A program made the translations under genes and the position numbers. A model generated the notes under the pieces. The model was not told the DNA's origin and made no database searches. It saw only the letters and a program-made list of their open reading frames with translations. This document shows positions 15,493 through 22,750 of a stretch of 22,750 bases of DNA, in pieces (positions within the stretch are counted from its first letter, which is position 1; every line of letters starts with the position of its first letter). This DNA is from an uncultured Lachnospiraceae bacterium (lineage in GTDB: Bacteria > Bacillota > Clostridia > Lachnospirales > Lachnospiraceae): positions 1 to 22,750 of the forward strand of contig CAJUEI010000036.1 in NCBI GenBank assembly GCA_910585255.1. The letters run 5' to 3'.

Positions 15493-16261
15493 TATAGCTT
15501 GGGATACCAAATGGAATCATAAAATGTATAAATGGATACAGGAGAAAGGATTTTCTGGTTTAGAAATTGCACCTACAAAACTTTTTTCGAAATATCCTTA
15601 TAGACAGTTGGAAATGGCATATTCGTGGAAACAGGAAGTAAGCCAAAATTATGGATTAAAGATATCTTCTATACAATCAATTTGGTATGGAAGAGAAGAA
15701 AATATTTTTCGCAGTGAAGAAGAGAGGAAGTGTTTACTGCAATATACAAAAGAGGCTATTTTATTTGCAGAGTGTTTGGAATGTCAGAACCTGGTTTTTG
15801 GATGTCCAAAAAATCGTAATCGGATAGAAGGAGTCAGTATAAAACAAGTGATGCCGTTTTTTTATGAAATAGGAGAATATGCTTATCAGCATCATACAAA
15901 AATTGGAATGGAAGCAAATCCGATTATTTATCATACGAATTATATCAATACAACGAAAGAGGCAATTGATTTTATAAAAGAGGTGGGAAGTAAAGGATTT
16001 CGTTTGAATTTGGATTTAGGAACAATAATAGAAAATGAAGAAGATCTGTTTGAAATAGAAAATAATCTGGAATTTATTCATCATGTACATATAAGTGAGC
16101 CATATTTAAAGAAAATTGTGAAGAGAAAAATTCATCTGGAATTGGCAGAATTATTGCGAAAGGTAAACTATCAGGGTTATATTTCGATTGAAATGGAACA
16201 GCAAAACGAGTTAGAGGAAATTTTATCTGTAATGGATTATATAAAGGAGGTATTTGGATGA
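15473..16261 (+). CDS. sugar phosphate isomerase/epimerase (AP-endonuclease-2/xylose isomerase-like TIM barrel)
   Basis: 262 residues, normal for this family. Barrel strands carry the expected metal ligands: E147 (KIGMEANP), D181 (RLNLDLGT), H206 (HVHIS) and E240/E242 (SIEME). The N-terminus LSISNIAWD and GFSGLEIAPT (26-35) are classic for the family. Likely role: isomerisation or epimerisation of a keto/aldo sugar in the pathway shared with the FAD oxidoreductase and the SDR. It begins inside the 3' end of the SDR gene behind a GGGGAGAAG site and overlaps the following GT2 by 4 bases (ATGA). Substrate unknown. Confidence 0.82.
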   Translation: MHLSISNIAWDTKWNHKMYKWIQEKGFSGLEIAPTKLFSKYPYRQLEMAYSWKQEVSQNYGLKISSIQSIWYGREENIFRSEEERKCLLQYTKEAILFAECLECQNLVFGCPKNRNRIEGVSIKQVMPFFYEIGEYAYQHHTKIGMEANPIIYHTNYINTTKEAIDFIKEVGSKGFRLNLDLGTIIENEEDLFEIENNLEFIHHVHISEPYLKKIVKRKIHLELAELLRKVNYQGYISIEMEQQNELEEILSVMDYIKEVFG

Positions 16262-17058
16262 ACGATCAAAAAAGGCAAGGGGTACCTCAATTTGAATGTT
16301 TTGAATATGGAGAAAAGACATCTGAATATTGTGTATTAATACCAATTATTAATGAAGGAAACAGGATTCACAAAGAATTAATGCGAGCATATCGAGCAAA
16401 TATCAGCAGTTATGCTGATTTGATTTTATGTGATGGCGGTTCTACTGATGGCAGTATGGAGGAAAAAAAACTAAGGAAATTAAAGATTAATACTTTGCTT
16501 ATAAAAAAGGATGTAGGAAAACAAGGAGCACAGCTTCGTATGGGGATTTGGTGGGCTTTACAGCGAGGATATCAGGGAATCATTACAATAGACGGAAATA
16601 ATAAGGATAGTATTGAGGATATCCCGCAATTTATAGAAAAATTAAAAGAGGGATATGATTTTATACAAGGATCTAGATTTATAAAGGGAGGAAAGGCTAT
16701 TCATACACCGATGGTTCGGCTGTTGTCAGTTCGGTTTATTCACGCACCAATTATCTCATTTACAGCAAAACATTGGTATACTGATACAACTAATGCATTT
16801 CGGGGATATTCTGCAAGATATTTAAGAGATGAAAGAGTAAAACCTTTGCGGGATATTTTTATGACTTATGAGTTGTTAGCATACTTATCAGTACGGGCAA
16901 CACAGCTTGGTTATCGGGTCTGCGAAATACCGGTGACACGGGCATATCCAAAAAGGGGAAAAATACCTACAAAAATTAGTCTTTTTAAAGGCAATTATCA
17001 GTTGATAAAAATTTTATTGAAAAATTTGATTGGGTGTTATAAGCCAAATCAGGATTAG
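16258..17058 (+). CDS. GT2 glycosyltransferase (DPM1-like, soluble)
   Basis: 266 residues. GT-A core: VLIPIINEG (26-34), CDGGSTDGS (58-66), and the metal-binding loop IDGNN (111-115), a D-x-N variant of D-x-D. Then GYDFIQGSRFIKGGKA (132-147), the block typical of dolichyl/polyprenyl-phosphate sugar transferases. No TM helix is evident, unlike the other GT2 in this locus. It may make a second lipid-linked sugar or transfer the unusual sugar made by the preceding enzymes. Translationally coupled to the isomerase gene. Family firm, acceptor uncertain. Confidence 0.82.
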   Translation: MNDQKRQGVPQFECFEYGEKTSEYCVLIPIINEGNRIHKELMRAYRANISSYADLILCDGGSTDGSMEEKKLRKLKINTLLIKKDVGKQGAQLRMGIWWALQRGYQGIITIDGNNKDSIEDIPQFIEKLKEGYDFIQGSRFIKGGKAIHTPMVRLLSVRFIHAPIISFTAKHWYTDTTNAFRGYSARYLRDERVKPLRDIFMTYELLAYLSVRATQLGYRVCEIPVTRAYPKRGKIPTKISLFKGNYQLIKILLKNLIGCYKPNQD

Positions 17059-17081
17059 AAGTAAGAGCAGATGGAGAGAAA

Positions 17082-18076
17082 ATGAAAAAAATAATTCAAG
17101 ATGATGGGTATAAGTGGGGATTAGATATTTTTAGGATTATATGTTGTTTAGGAGTAGTAGTATATCATGTGGCAGATGATAATTTAACGAACTATTTAAC
17201 AAAATATTTATATTTTTCTGTTGCATTTTGTGTTCCAGGTTTTTTTCTATTATCAGGTTACTTAATAGGAATAAAAGAGAAGATCACAAAAGAGTATTGT
17301 GAAAGAAAGATTATGAAAAATTTAAAGAAGTTAATAGGATATATTATATTTTGGATAGTAATAGAATATATATTGTATGGAAATTATTATAATATTGTAG
17401 ATGAAATAGAAAAATCAGCTCTTTCTGATGGAATTTTGCCAGTTGCTTGGTTTTTATTTACTTGGTCTTTGTTGTTAATTTTTTCTTATCTGTTTCATCC
17501 AATTATGATAAATCAAAGTTTTTTATTTTTATTGATAACAATAGTGTCCCATATTTTATTAAATTTTGAAGTAATAAATGAATGGAATGGAATCTATTAT
17601 ATAGAAAGAAAAACACAGGCATTATGGTTGCATATTTATGCTCCTTATTTTATGGTAGGAATGTGTATTGGAAAGTTTGGAAACAGATATTTTAATACGA
17701 GATTTTTATTCGGGGGGGTATAGTAAGCATATTGGCATATTTTTATTATCTTTTTCAAATATATATTAGAGAGGGATATTACTTGCCAGGAAGTTATTAT
17801 GGAGTGTGGTATTATTCGCTATGGATAATTGGACTTTTTGTTTTTTTCTTAAATATAAGGATTAAGAATAAATTTATTAAAAAGCTGATTCAACATGTAG
17901 CAAATAATTCTTTTGCTGTTTATATGATGCATTTGCCAATGCTTCTTTTCTATACTAAAAATAATCCGATTACAGAGTTTAAGGAAGTTGTAATTTGTAT
18001 TATAGGATTATTTGTAGGTATTAACATATTGGCAGAATTTTTAAGAAAATTGCCAATATTAGAATGGTTGTTTTAA
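17082..18076 (+). pseudogene. acyltransferase-3 family membrane acyltransferase, frameshifted at a G7 tract (possibly phase-variable)
   Basis: Two ORFs make one protein. Frame one (17082-17723) has the acyltransferase-3 start with D15, R18 and H29 (GLDIFR, VVYHV) and about six helices, and stops at TAG 17721-17723. The second frame stays open from before the G run (C GGG GGG G, 17711-17718) to 18076 and holds the last helices, including YMMHLPM. One added G (eight) would join them into a 331-residue protein, the usual family length. Family role: O-acetylation or similar acylation of surface glycans on the outer side. GGAGAG precedes ATG 17082. In this copy the enzyme is off unless slippage or -1 frameshifting occurs. 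A sequencing or assembly error in the G run is the main alternative. Confidence 0.8.
17712..17718 (+). repeat. G7 homopolymer at the acyltransferase frame break
   Basis: Seven consecutive G inside a stretch of roughly 30 percent G+C. The reading frame breaks exactly here: with seven G the frame hits TAG 3 bases after the GTA codon, while with eight (or five) the frame stays open to 18076. This is the geometry of slipped-strand contingency loci. Confidence 0.75.
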
Positions 18077-18104
18077 TAGAGAAAAAAATTATGAGGAAAA
18101 ACAA

Positions 18105-20387
18105 GTGAAAAAAGGCAAAGAAATAATTAAAAAAATGGAGTCATTTCTTAAGAAAAATAAAACAATACAAATATCTGTATTAACAGGTATAATACTTGCT
18201 GTAATATGGGCAGTGATTCATACGAAATATGTTGATTACAATCCAATTAACGGAGATTTTCAAAATTATAATTCTGTAAGAAGATTATTGGAGGGACAAG
18301 TTCCATTTCGAGATTTTTCGGTATATTTAGGATGTGGACAATTATATTTGGAAGCATTTATTTTGTATATAGTAGGAAATACATTTAAAAATAGTTTATT
18401 TGCGATGTATTTTTTAAGTGTAATTTGTTTTTGGATTACTATGATAATTTTGATATTTATTGTAACAGAATCAAAAGAACAGTCTTTATATGTATCAAAT
18501 TTTTTACTTTTTTTAAATTTATATCGTCCGGCATTTTTTGTAAATTTTATTCTTTCAGACTTAGGAATTGGTTTTAATCTTGGTTTAGAACCAGGAAATT
18601 CAGCAAGGCTGATAAGAGGATTTGTGGTTATTCTTTTAGCTGTTTTATTTTTACAGTTAAAGAAAGTAGCTTGGAATAATAAAAGAATAGAAAAAATGAC
18701 TGCAGGAATTGCTTTTCTTTCTGGAGTATTTTTACTATGGAGTAATGATTATGGAGTAACAGCTTCTATTTCAATAGCAGCAGTATATGCTGTAAGTATT
18801 TTAAAATTTTTGTGGAAAAAATGGAAAAAACTGATAAAGCAAGCAGGAATTTATATTGTTATGTATTTATTTGGAATGATAAGTTCGGTATTGTTAGTAA
18901 CCAAACTAAATATAAAGAATTGGTTTGCTTTTATGTTAGGGGTCGGAAAATATCAACAATGGTATTATGATAGAAGTCCATTGCAAAAAACATATTATAT
19001 TTATGAATGGAATGTTTCTATTTGGTCAGTTTTGGTGCTGTTATTGATTGTTTATTATTTAATTCAAATAATCAAAATTCCTTTTTCTTCAGATAATCAA
19101 AACAGTTTTATAAGAAATGCTGTATTATTATATATTTTTCTTGCCGTATTTTTAGGAACAAATTTTTATCATTTGCTATCTGGGGGGGTATCAGAAGAAA
19201 TGGTGCAGATTGTTTTAATTGGATATGGGACAGGGCAATTAGCGAAACTTCTGCGTAAATTGGATCAGAAAGGTATGATTAAGGTAGGAGTTGCTGTAAA
19301 TTTATTATTAGCTTCATATGGTTTGGCTAGTCTGTATTCATATCAGATAGATAAAAATAAGATTTCTAATGGTTATCAATATATTGGAGGGAAAATAGAT
19401 GGATATTTAAATCCGTTAGAAGCGGAAAGTCTGAAAACAGTAGAAGAAAAATTAGACGGAAAAACTTTTTTTTCTACTTATGCATCGGCAGCAGAGGTAT
19501 ATTTAAACACTTTTCAGCCAACACAATATGATTATATTATTCATGTACTTGGAGATCAGAGCAGAATAAAATATCTGGATATTTTTAAAGAAGGTCAATA
19601 TGAGTATGCGGCAACTATTAGAGAAGATTATACTTTGTGGGAGTACTGGATAAAAAATGCAAATTGGTTTTTTTATAGGCAGTTATATGCAGAATATATT
19701 CCTAATTTTTTAACAGGTTATCAGGTATATTGGAAAAAAGGGAATGTCAATACATATCAGGAAATTCCTAATTTTAAAATAGATTATATAGATAATAAAA
19801 TAAAAATTATTTTAGAATATGAAGAACCAATTCATGCAGTAGCAGATATAAGATTAACATATAATACAAAATATATACAACCTTTTTATAAAACAGGAGC
19901 TTTTAAAAAGATGGTTTATATAAGCTCTGATTCACAAAAACTTATCTTACCAGAAATAGAAAAAGAATATGCCGATTTTTTTATTCCTGAAAAATCAGAT
20001 CTGTATTATATTCCTGTAACAATAGTAGATGGATATGGTGAAGTTACATTAGAAGGAGTACCTTTTAATCAAGTTGTAATAGATTTAAAAGATGCAGCTG
20101 TCGAAAATACATTTTATCTTTATGAAAATTTGGGAAAAGTATATGATTTAACAGATGAGAACTGGGAAAACGGAGTAAGTAGAACAGAAAAGAAATTGCT
20201 TTTTTATAATATAGAAAAAACTTATGAAATTTTACAACATGCAAAATATCTTCAGTCTAATACAGGAGAAATGTTTGAAATTCAATCAATAGAAGCAGTA
20301 GATTCCTATTTTATTTGGGTAATTTTAAATACCGATTGTTCGATAGAGCATTTAAAAAGTCCTAATGATATTTTTGCAGTAAGATAA
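18105..20387 (+). CDS. large GT-C-like membrane protein (probable glycan-modifying glycosyltransferase)
   Basis: 760 residues from GTG 18105, supported by GAGG at 18092-18095; ATG 18138 is an alternative. The first 430 residues hold about ten membrane helices, starting at 22-40. The first outer loop, with GDFQNY (50-55), LLEGQVPFRDF (61-71) and VYLGCG, resembles GT-C enzymes of the GT39 type, where an Asp here is catalytic. Residues 430-760 are soluble, probably extracytoplasmic and beta-rich, with no domain I recognise. A G7 run falls at residues 360-361, in frame in this copy. It probably adds a sugar from a polyprenyl-phosphate donor to the exported polymer. Last gene of the glycan operon. 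Confidence 0.6.
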   Translation: MKKGKEIIKKMESFLKKNKTIQISVLTGIILAVIWAVIHTKYVDYNPINGDFQNYNSVRRLLEGQVPFRDFSVYLGCGQLYLEAFILYIVGNTFKNSLFAMYFLSVICFWITMIILIFIVTESKEQSLYVSNFLLFLNLYRPAFFVNFILSDLGIGFNLGLEPGNSARLIRGFVVILLAVLFLQLKKVAWNNKRIEKMTAGIAFLSGVFLLWSNDYGVTASISIAAVYAVSILKFLWKKWKKLIKQAGIYIVMYLFGMISSVLLVTKLNIKNWFAFMLGVGKYQQWYYDRSPLQKTYYIYEWNVSIWSVLVLLLIVYYLIQIIKIPFSSDNQNSFIRNAVLLYIFLAVFLGTNFYHLLSGGVSEEMVQIVLIGYGTGQLAKLLRKLDQKGMIKVGVAVNLLLASYGLASLYSYQIDKNKISNGYQYIGGKIDGYLNPLEAESLKTVEEKLDGKTFFSTYASAAEVYLNTFQPTQYDYIIHVLGDQSRIKYLDIFKEGQYEYAATIREDYTLWEYWIKNANWFFYRQLYAEYIPNFLTGYQVYWKKGNVNTYQEIPNFKIDYIDNKIKIILEYEEPIHAVADIRLTYNTKYIQPFYKTGAFKKMVYISSDSQKLILPEIEKEYADFFIPEKSDLYYIPVTIVDGYGEVTLEGVPFNQVVIDLKDAAVENTFYLYENLGKVYDLTDENWENGVSRTEKKLLFYNIEKTYEILQHAKYLQSNTGEMFEIQSIEAVDSYFIWVILNTDCSIEHLKSPNDIFAVR
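19182..19188 (+). repeat. second G7 tract, in frame, in the GT-C-like gene
   Basis: Seven G followed by TAT, the same local sequence as the tract in the acyltransferase gene 1.5 kb upstream. It encodes Gly-Gly-Val at 360-362 near a membrane segment. Gain or loss of one G would truncate the 760-residue protein at about its midpoint, before its soluble half. Confidence 0.7.
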
Positions 20388-20445
20388 ATTTTATTTTGAA
20401 AAATAGTCATTATGATTAAGAAAATAAGTTATGGAGCTTTTTTAT

Positions 20446-20472
20446 TAGTCAAATGATTTTTAGACTATTTAT
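20446..20472 (+). terminator. weak terminator-like hairpin after the glycan operon
   Basis: TAGTCAAA (20446-20453) pairs with TTT plus GACTA (20459-20467, one bulged A), followed by TTTAT. The stem is AT-rich and the T tract short, so it is at best a weak terminator. No other candidate is visible between the GT-C-like gene and the next promoter, and the remaining bases of 20388-20547 are plain AT-rich sequence. Confidence 0.3.
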
Positions 20473-20547
20473 AGAATAATTCATAAATTTAGAAACTATA
20501 AAAATGATGTTTTGAAAAATGAATTTGCAGAAAAAATGCAAAAAAAA

Positions 20548-20576
20548 TTGACAAAATATTAAAAAGAGACTAATAT
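20548..20576 (+). promoter_or_regulatory. sigma-A-type promoter for the ATPase-HEPN pair
   Basis: A perfect -35 TTGACA (20548-20553), a 17-base spacer and -10 TAATAT (20571-20576). Transcription would begin near 20583-20586. The ATG at 20575 overlaps the -10 box and so cannot be the translation start, which points to ATG 20608. It is the best promoter in the window and makes the ATPase-HEPN genes independent of the glycan operon. Confidence 0.85.
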
Positions 20577-20607
20577 GAATATATATAAAATAGAAGAGGT
20601 ATTAAAA

Positions 20608-21858
20608 ATGCTGTTAGAATTTAAATGTTCCAATCATAGGTCAATCAAAGAAAAAGTAAATTTTTCTATGATTGCAGGAAGTGATACTACGTCAGAAGAA
20701 CTTTTAAAAAAATTTGGAAACTTTAGGGTTTTGCGTTCTGCAATTATATATGGTGCAAATGGGTCTGGAAAAAGTAATTTTATCAATGCATTATTATTTA
20801 TGCGAAATTTAATTAGTAATAGTATTCATTATCAGCCGGGACAAGAAATATTTCAGGAGCCTCATAAATTGAGTATGGAAAAGATTCCGAGCGAATATCA
20901 TATTCAGTTTGTAAGGAATGAGATAAGGTATGCCTATGGGTTTTCTGTGAAGCAAAATTTGATACAAGAGGAATATTTGTATTATTTTCCAAAGGGAAGA
21001 CAAGTAAAAATTTTTGAGCGTAATGAAATGGAGGTTAAACCTGGAGATAGATATAAGGGTGTATTTGATGTAAGTATTAGTGTGTTGAAAGATAATAGGT
21101 TGTTTTTATCCTGTGCTGCTAATTATAGTAATATAAAAGAAATTGAAGAAGCTTTTATGTTTTTCAGTAAGGATATTGTGGTATATCATTCAGAAATGAA
21201 TAACTGGTTAGAGTATTCAATTAATCTGATGCAGAATGATGAGAAGATTAAAAAAGCATTTGTAGATATTTTGCAGGCATTAGGAACTGGAGTAAAAGAT
21301 ATAAAAGTAAAGCTTGAAAAGATAAAATTAGCAGATTTATCGCAGGAGTTACAATTACCAGACGTATGGAAGAATTGGATAGGAAACCAAAAGGGGAATC
21401 GAATAGAAGCAAGAGTAATATATGATCAATTTGAGGTTGATCTAATGACGGAGGAGTCAAATGGAGTAAAACGGTTATTTCAAATGATTTGTCCGATAAT
21501 TGATATTTTGAATAATGGCAGAATACTGATTTGTGACGAATTAGAAGCTAGTTTACATGAATCTGTAATCTTTCAAATTGTGCAGTTATTTCAATATTAT
21601 CAAAAAGATAAATTTGCACAATTAATTTTTTCAACACATGATACAAGTTTGTTGGATACAGATTTGTTTAGAAGAGATCAAGTGTGGTTTACTCAATTAA
21701 ATGCAGAACGTGCGACAGACTTGTATTCTCTTGCTGAAATTAAAAATGTACGCAAGTTTGAAAATTTGGAAAAAGGATATATTTCTGGAAAGTATGGTGC
21801 GATACCTATGCTTAATAAAAAGTTTTTTCAAGAATTGGAAAAAGGTATTTTAGAGTAG
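20608..21858 (+). CDS. AAA_15-type ABC-like ATPase (defence-associated)
   Basis: 416 residues from ATG 20608, with GAAGAGGT at 20593-20600 as RBS; upstream ATG 20575 lies in the -10 box. The opening MLLEFKCSNHRS is the standard first strand of this family. Walker A YGANGSGKS (48-56), a signature-like SNGVKRLF (284-291), Walker B ILICDELEASLH (306-317), an H-switch in STHDTSLLD (342-350) and a terminal GKYGAIP (394-400). The same architecture is found in RloA-like proteins and in AriA of PARIS. Family knowledge: such ATPases sense phage proteins or DNA and control a partner toxin. The partner is probably the HEPN gene 11 bases downstream. Confidence 0.85.
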   Translation: MLLEFKCSNHRSIKEKVNFSMIAGSDTTSEELLKKFGNFRVLRSAIIYGANGSGKSNFINALLFMRNLISNSIHYQPGQEIFQEPHKLSMEKIPSEYHIQFVRNEIRYAYGFSVKQNLIQEEYLYYFPKGRQVKIFERNEMEVKPGDRYKGVFDVSISVLKDNRLFLSCAANYSNIKEIEEAFMFFSKDIVVYHSEMNNWLEYSINLMQNDEKIKKAFVDILQALGTGVKDIKVKLEKIKLADLSQELQLPDVWKNWIGNQKGNRIEARVIYDQFEVDLMTEESNGVKRLFQMICPIIDILNNGRILICDELEASLHESVIFQIVQLFQYYQKDKFAQLIFSTHDTSLLDTDLFRRDQVWFTQLNAERATDLYSLAEIKNVRKFENLEKGYISGKYGAIPMLNKKFFQELEKGILE

Positions 21859-21869
21859 GAGGTCACTGT

Positions 21870-22568
21870 ATGGAAGAAAGAAATCTTGACTTGATGATAA
21901 GAAATGAAAATATACGAGATAAATTTCGAACGGAGGTTATTCGGTTTGAATTAGATCAGATAATGCAGCATTTTACAGAGACAATACAAACGATAAATGC
22001 ACAATTTGATGTAGCAACTGAGTTATTTGAGTCTGGAAAAGTTACTGAAGGAGAAAATATCTGGCGTGCACAGATTATATTTTTGGCAGGAGCTCTTGAT
22101 TTTTATATGCATGAATTGACAAAATATGGTTTATGTGAAATTTATAATGAAAATTGGGAACGAACGGATAAGTATGATAATCTTCAAGTAAATATGAAAA
22201 TGATAGAGATAGCATTAAAGTCTGGAGCAGATATAGATTGGTTTCTTGAATATATAAATACTTATTATCAAACAATTACAATGGTTTCTTATGAATCTGT
22301 GAGAGATCAGCTCAATTTATTGGGAATTAATCTGGGACTTGTTGCAGATAGAGCATTTTATCAAAGAGGAGGAACAGAAAAAACAAGAGATAAATTAAAA
22401 AGACGCTTAAATGAGTTATTTAGCAGAAGAAATATTATTGCACATCAAACGGATAGAGCCCATACAGATGCACAAATTAAAAATATTACAAAGGAGATTG
22501 TACAAAATTTTATATGGGATATTGAAAAAATAGTAAGTTCTATAGATGCCGAAGTGAGAAATAAGTAA
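21870..22568 (+). CDS. HEPN-domain protein, probable RNase effector
   Basis: 232 residues, mostly helical. Near the C-terminus SRRNIIAHQTD contains R187-N-I-I-A-H192, the R-x4-H motif with a polar residue after Arg that marks active HEPN ribonucleases. An earlier helix has RAQIIFLAGALDFYMHEL (66-83), matching the RiboL-PSP-HEPN type layout. A near-perfect AGGAGGT (21857-21863) overlaps the ATPase stop codon, so the two are co-translated. Likely effector of the pair: RNA cleavage when the ATPase is triggered. The RNA target is unknown. A non-catalytic HEPN is the alternative but is less likely given the intact motif. Confidence 0.78.
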   Translation: MEERNLDLMIRNENIRDKFRTEVIRFELDQIMQHFTETIQTINAQFDVATELFESGKVTEGENIWRAQIIFLAGALDFYMHELTKYGLCEIYNENWERTDKYDNLQVNMKMIEIALKSGADIDWFLEYINTYYQTITMVSYESVRDQLNLLGINLGLVADRAFYQRGGTEKTRDKLKRRLNELFSRRNIIAHQTDRAHTDAQIKNITKEIVQNFIWDIEKIVSSIDAEVRNK

Positions 22569-22587
22569 TACTTATATTGGGAGAGAG

Positions 22588-22596
22588 TGTTATAAT
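22588..22596 (+). promoter_or_regulatory. extended -10 promoter for the last transcription unit
   Basis: TG-T-TATAAT: a perfect -10 hexamer (22591-22596) with the TG of an extended -10. No good -35 lies 17 bases upstream. It would give a leader of about 130 bases before ATG 22731. Confidence 0.6.
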
Positions 22597-22640
22597 AAAA
22601 AGTATAAATAGAATAATTTTTTCAAAAAAATAAGTTTATT

Positions 22641-22701
22641 TAAAAACGATTCATTATTTAAAAAATTTTAGAGAAAAGATAGGAAAGGTATAAAAACGAT
22701 T
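22641..22701 (+). repeat. 11-bp direct repeat, 50 bases apart, in the leader
   Basis: TAAAAACGATT occurs at 22641-22651 and again at 22691-22701, both between the extended -10 promoter and the start codon at 22731. It could be a pair of binding sites in the leader. The sequence is AT-rich, so chance is possible. Confidence 0.4.
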
Positions 22702-22730
22702 TCTAATAGACAACAGAAAGAAGAAATAAG

Positions 22731-22750
22731 ATGAAAATTTATTATTGTTT
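22731..22750 (+). CDS. start of an unidentified gene, cut by the window end
   Basis: ATG 22731 opens a frame (Met-Lys-Ile-Tyr-Tyr-Cys) that runs off the end; AGAAAGAAG upstream could serve as RBS. A Lys-Ile-Tyr-Tyr start is compatible with many cytoplasmic proteins, and nothing about its function can be said. The promoter and leader upstream support a real gene. Confidence 0.5.

Overview
All genes lie on the + strand. The coding strand is purine-rich, the ribosome binding sites are AGGAGG-type, and the recognisable promoters are sigma-A-like (TTGACA/TAATAT). This points to a low-GC Firmicute, most likely a clostridium of the Lachnospiraceae type; the genus is inference. The window is a surface-polysaccharide locus with an unusual regulator-like gene at the front and a defence-like gene pair at the back.

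Region 1 (1-1705): three short perfect dyads, then a TnpB-family gene in which all three RuvC catalytic acids appear to be lost. That is the signature of nuclease-dead TnpB repressors (TldR-like). Its 3' flank holds a small hairpin followed by a possible guide segment and a weak terminator-like hairpin.

Region 2 (1706-11104, mostly the more GC-rich half): two GT4 glycosyltransferases and a GT8-like glycosyltransferase, then a two-gene ABC exporter of the Wzm/Wzt type. Both exporter subunits are fusions. The permease has an N-terminal extracytoplasmic beta-rich domain. The ATPase has about 500 extra residues that are a decayed paralogue of the tandem glycosyltransferase encoded by the next gene (WsaF-like). 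Base composition drops sharply inside that next gene.

Region 3 (11124-20387, AT-rich): a GT87-like membrane glycosyltransferase, an FAD oxidoreductase, a GT2 enzyme with two membrane helices (polyprenyl-phosphate type), an NAD-dependent epimerase/dehydratase, a TIM-barrel sugar isomerase/epimerase, a second GT2, an acyltransferase-3 gene broken at a run of seven G, and a large GT-C-like membrane protein that also carries a seven-G run but is intact. The set suggests that a modified sugar is made, loaded on a lipid and added to the polymer outside the membrane, with optional acylation. The G tracts suggest phase-variable decoration.

Region 4 (20388-22750): an independent promoter drives an AAA_15-type ATPase and a HEPN-domain protein with an R-x4-H motif, a plausible two-gene anti-phage or toxin module. 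A new transcription unit with an extended -10 promoter starts after it and runs off the window.

Working model, inference only: a nuclease-dead RNA-guided repressor and slippable G tracts could both modulate a surface glycan that is assembled in the cytoplasm, exported by an ABC transporter with built-in glycan-recognition modules, and decorated outside.
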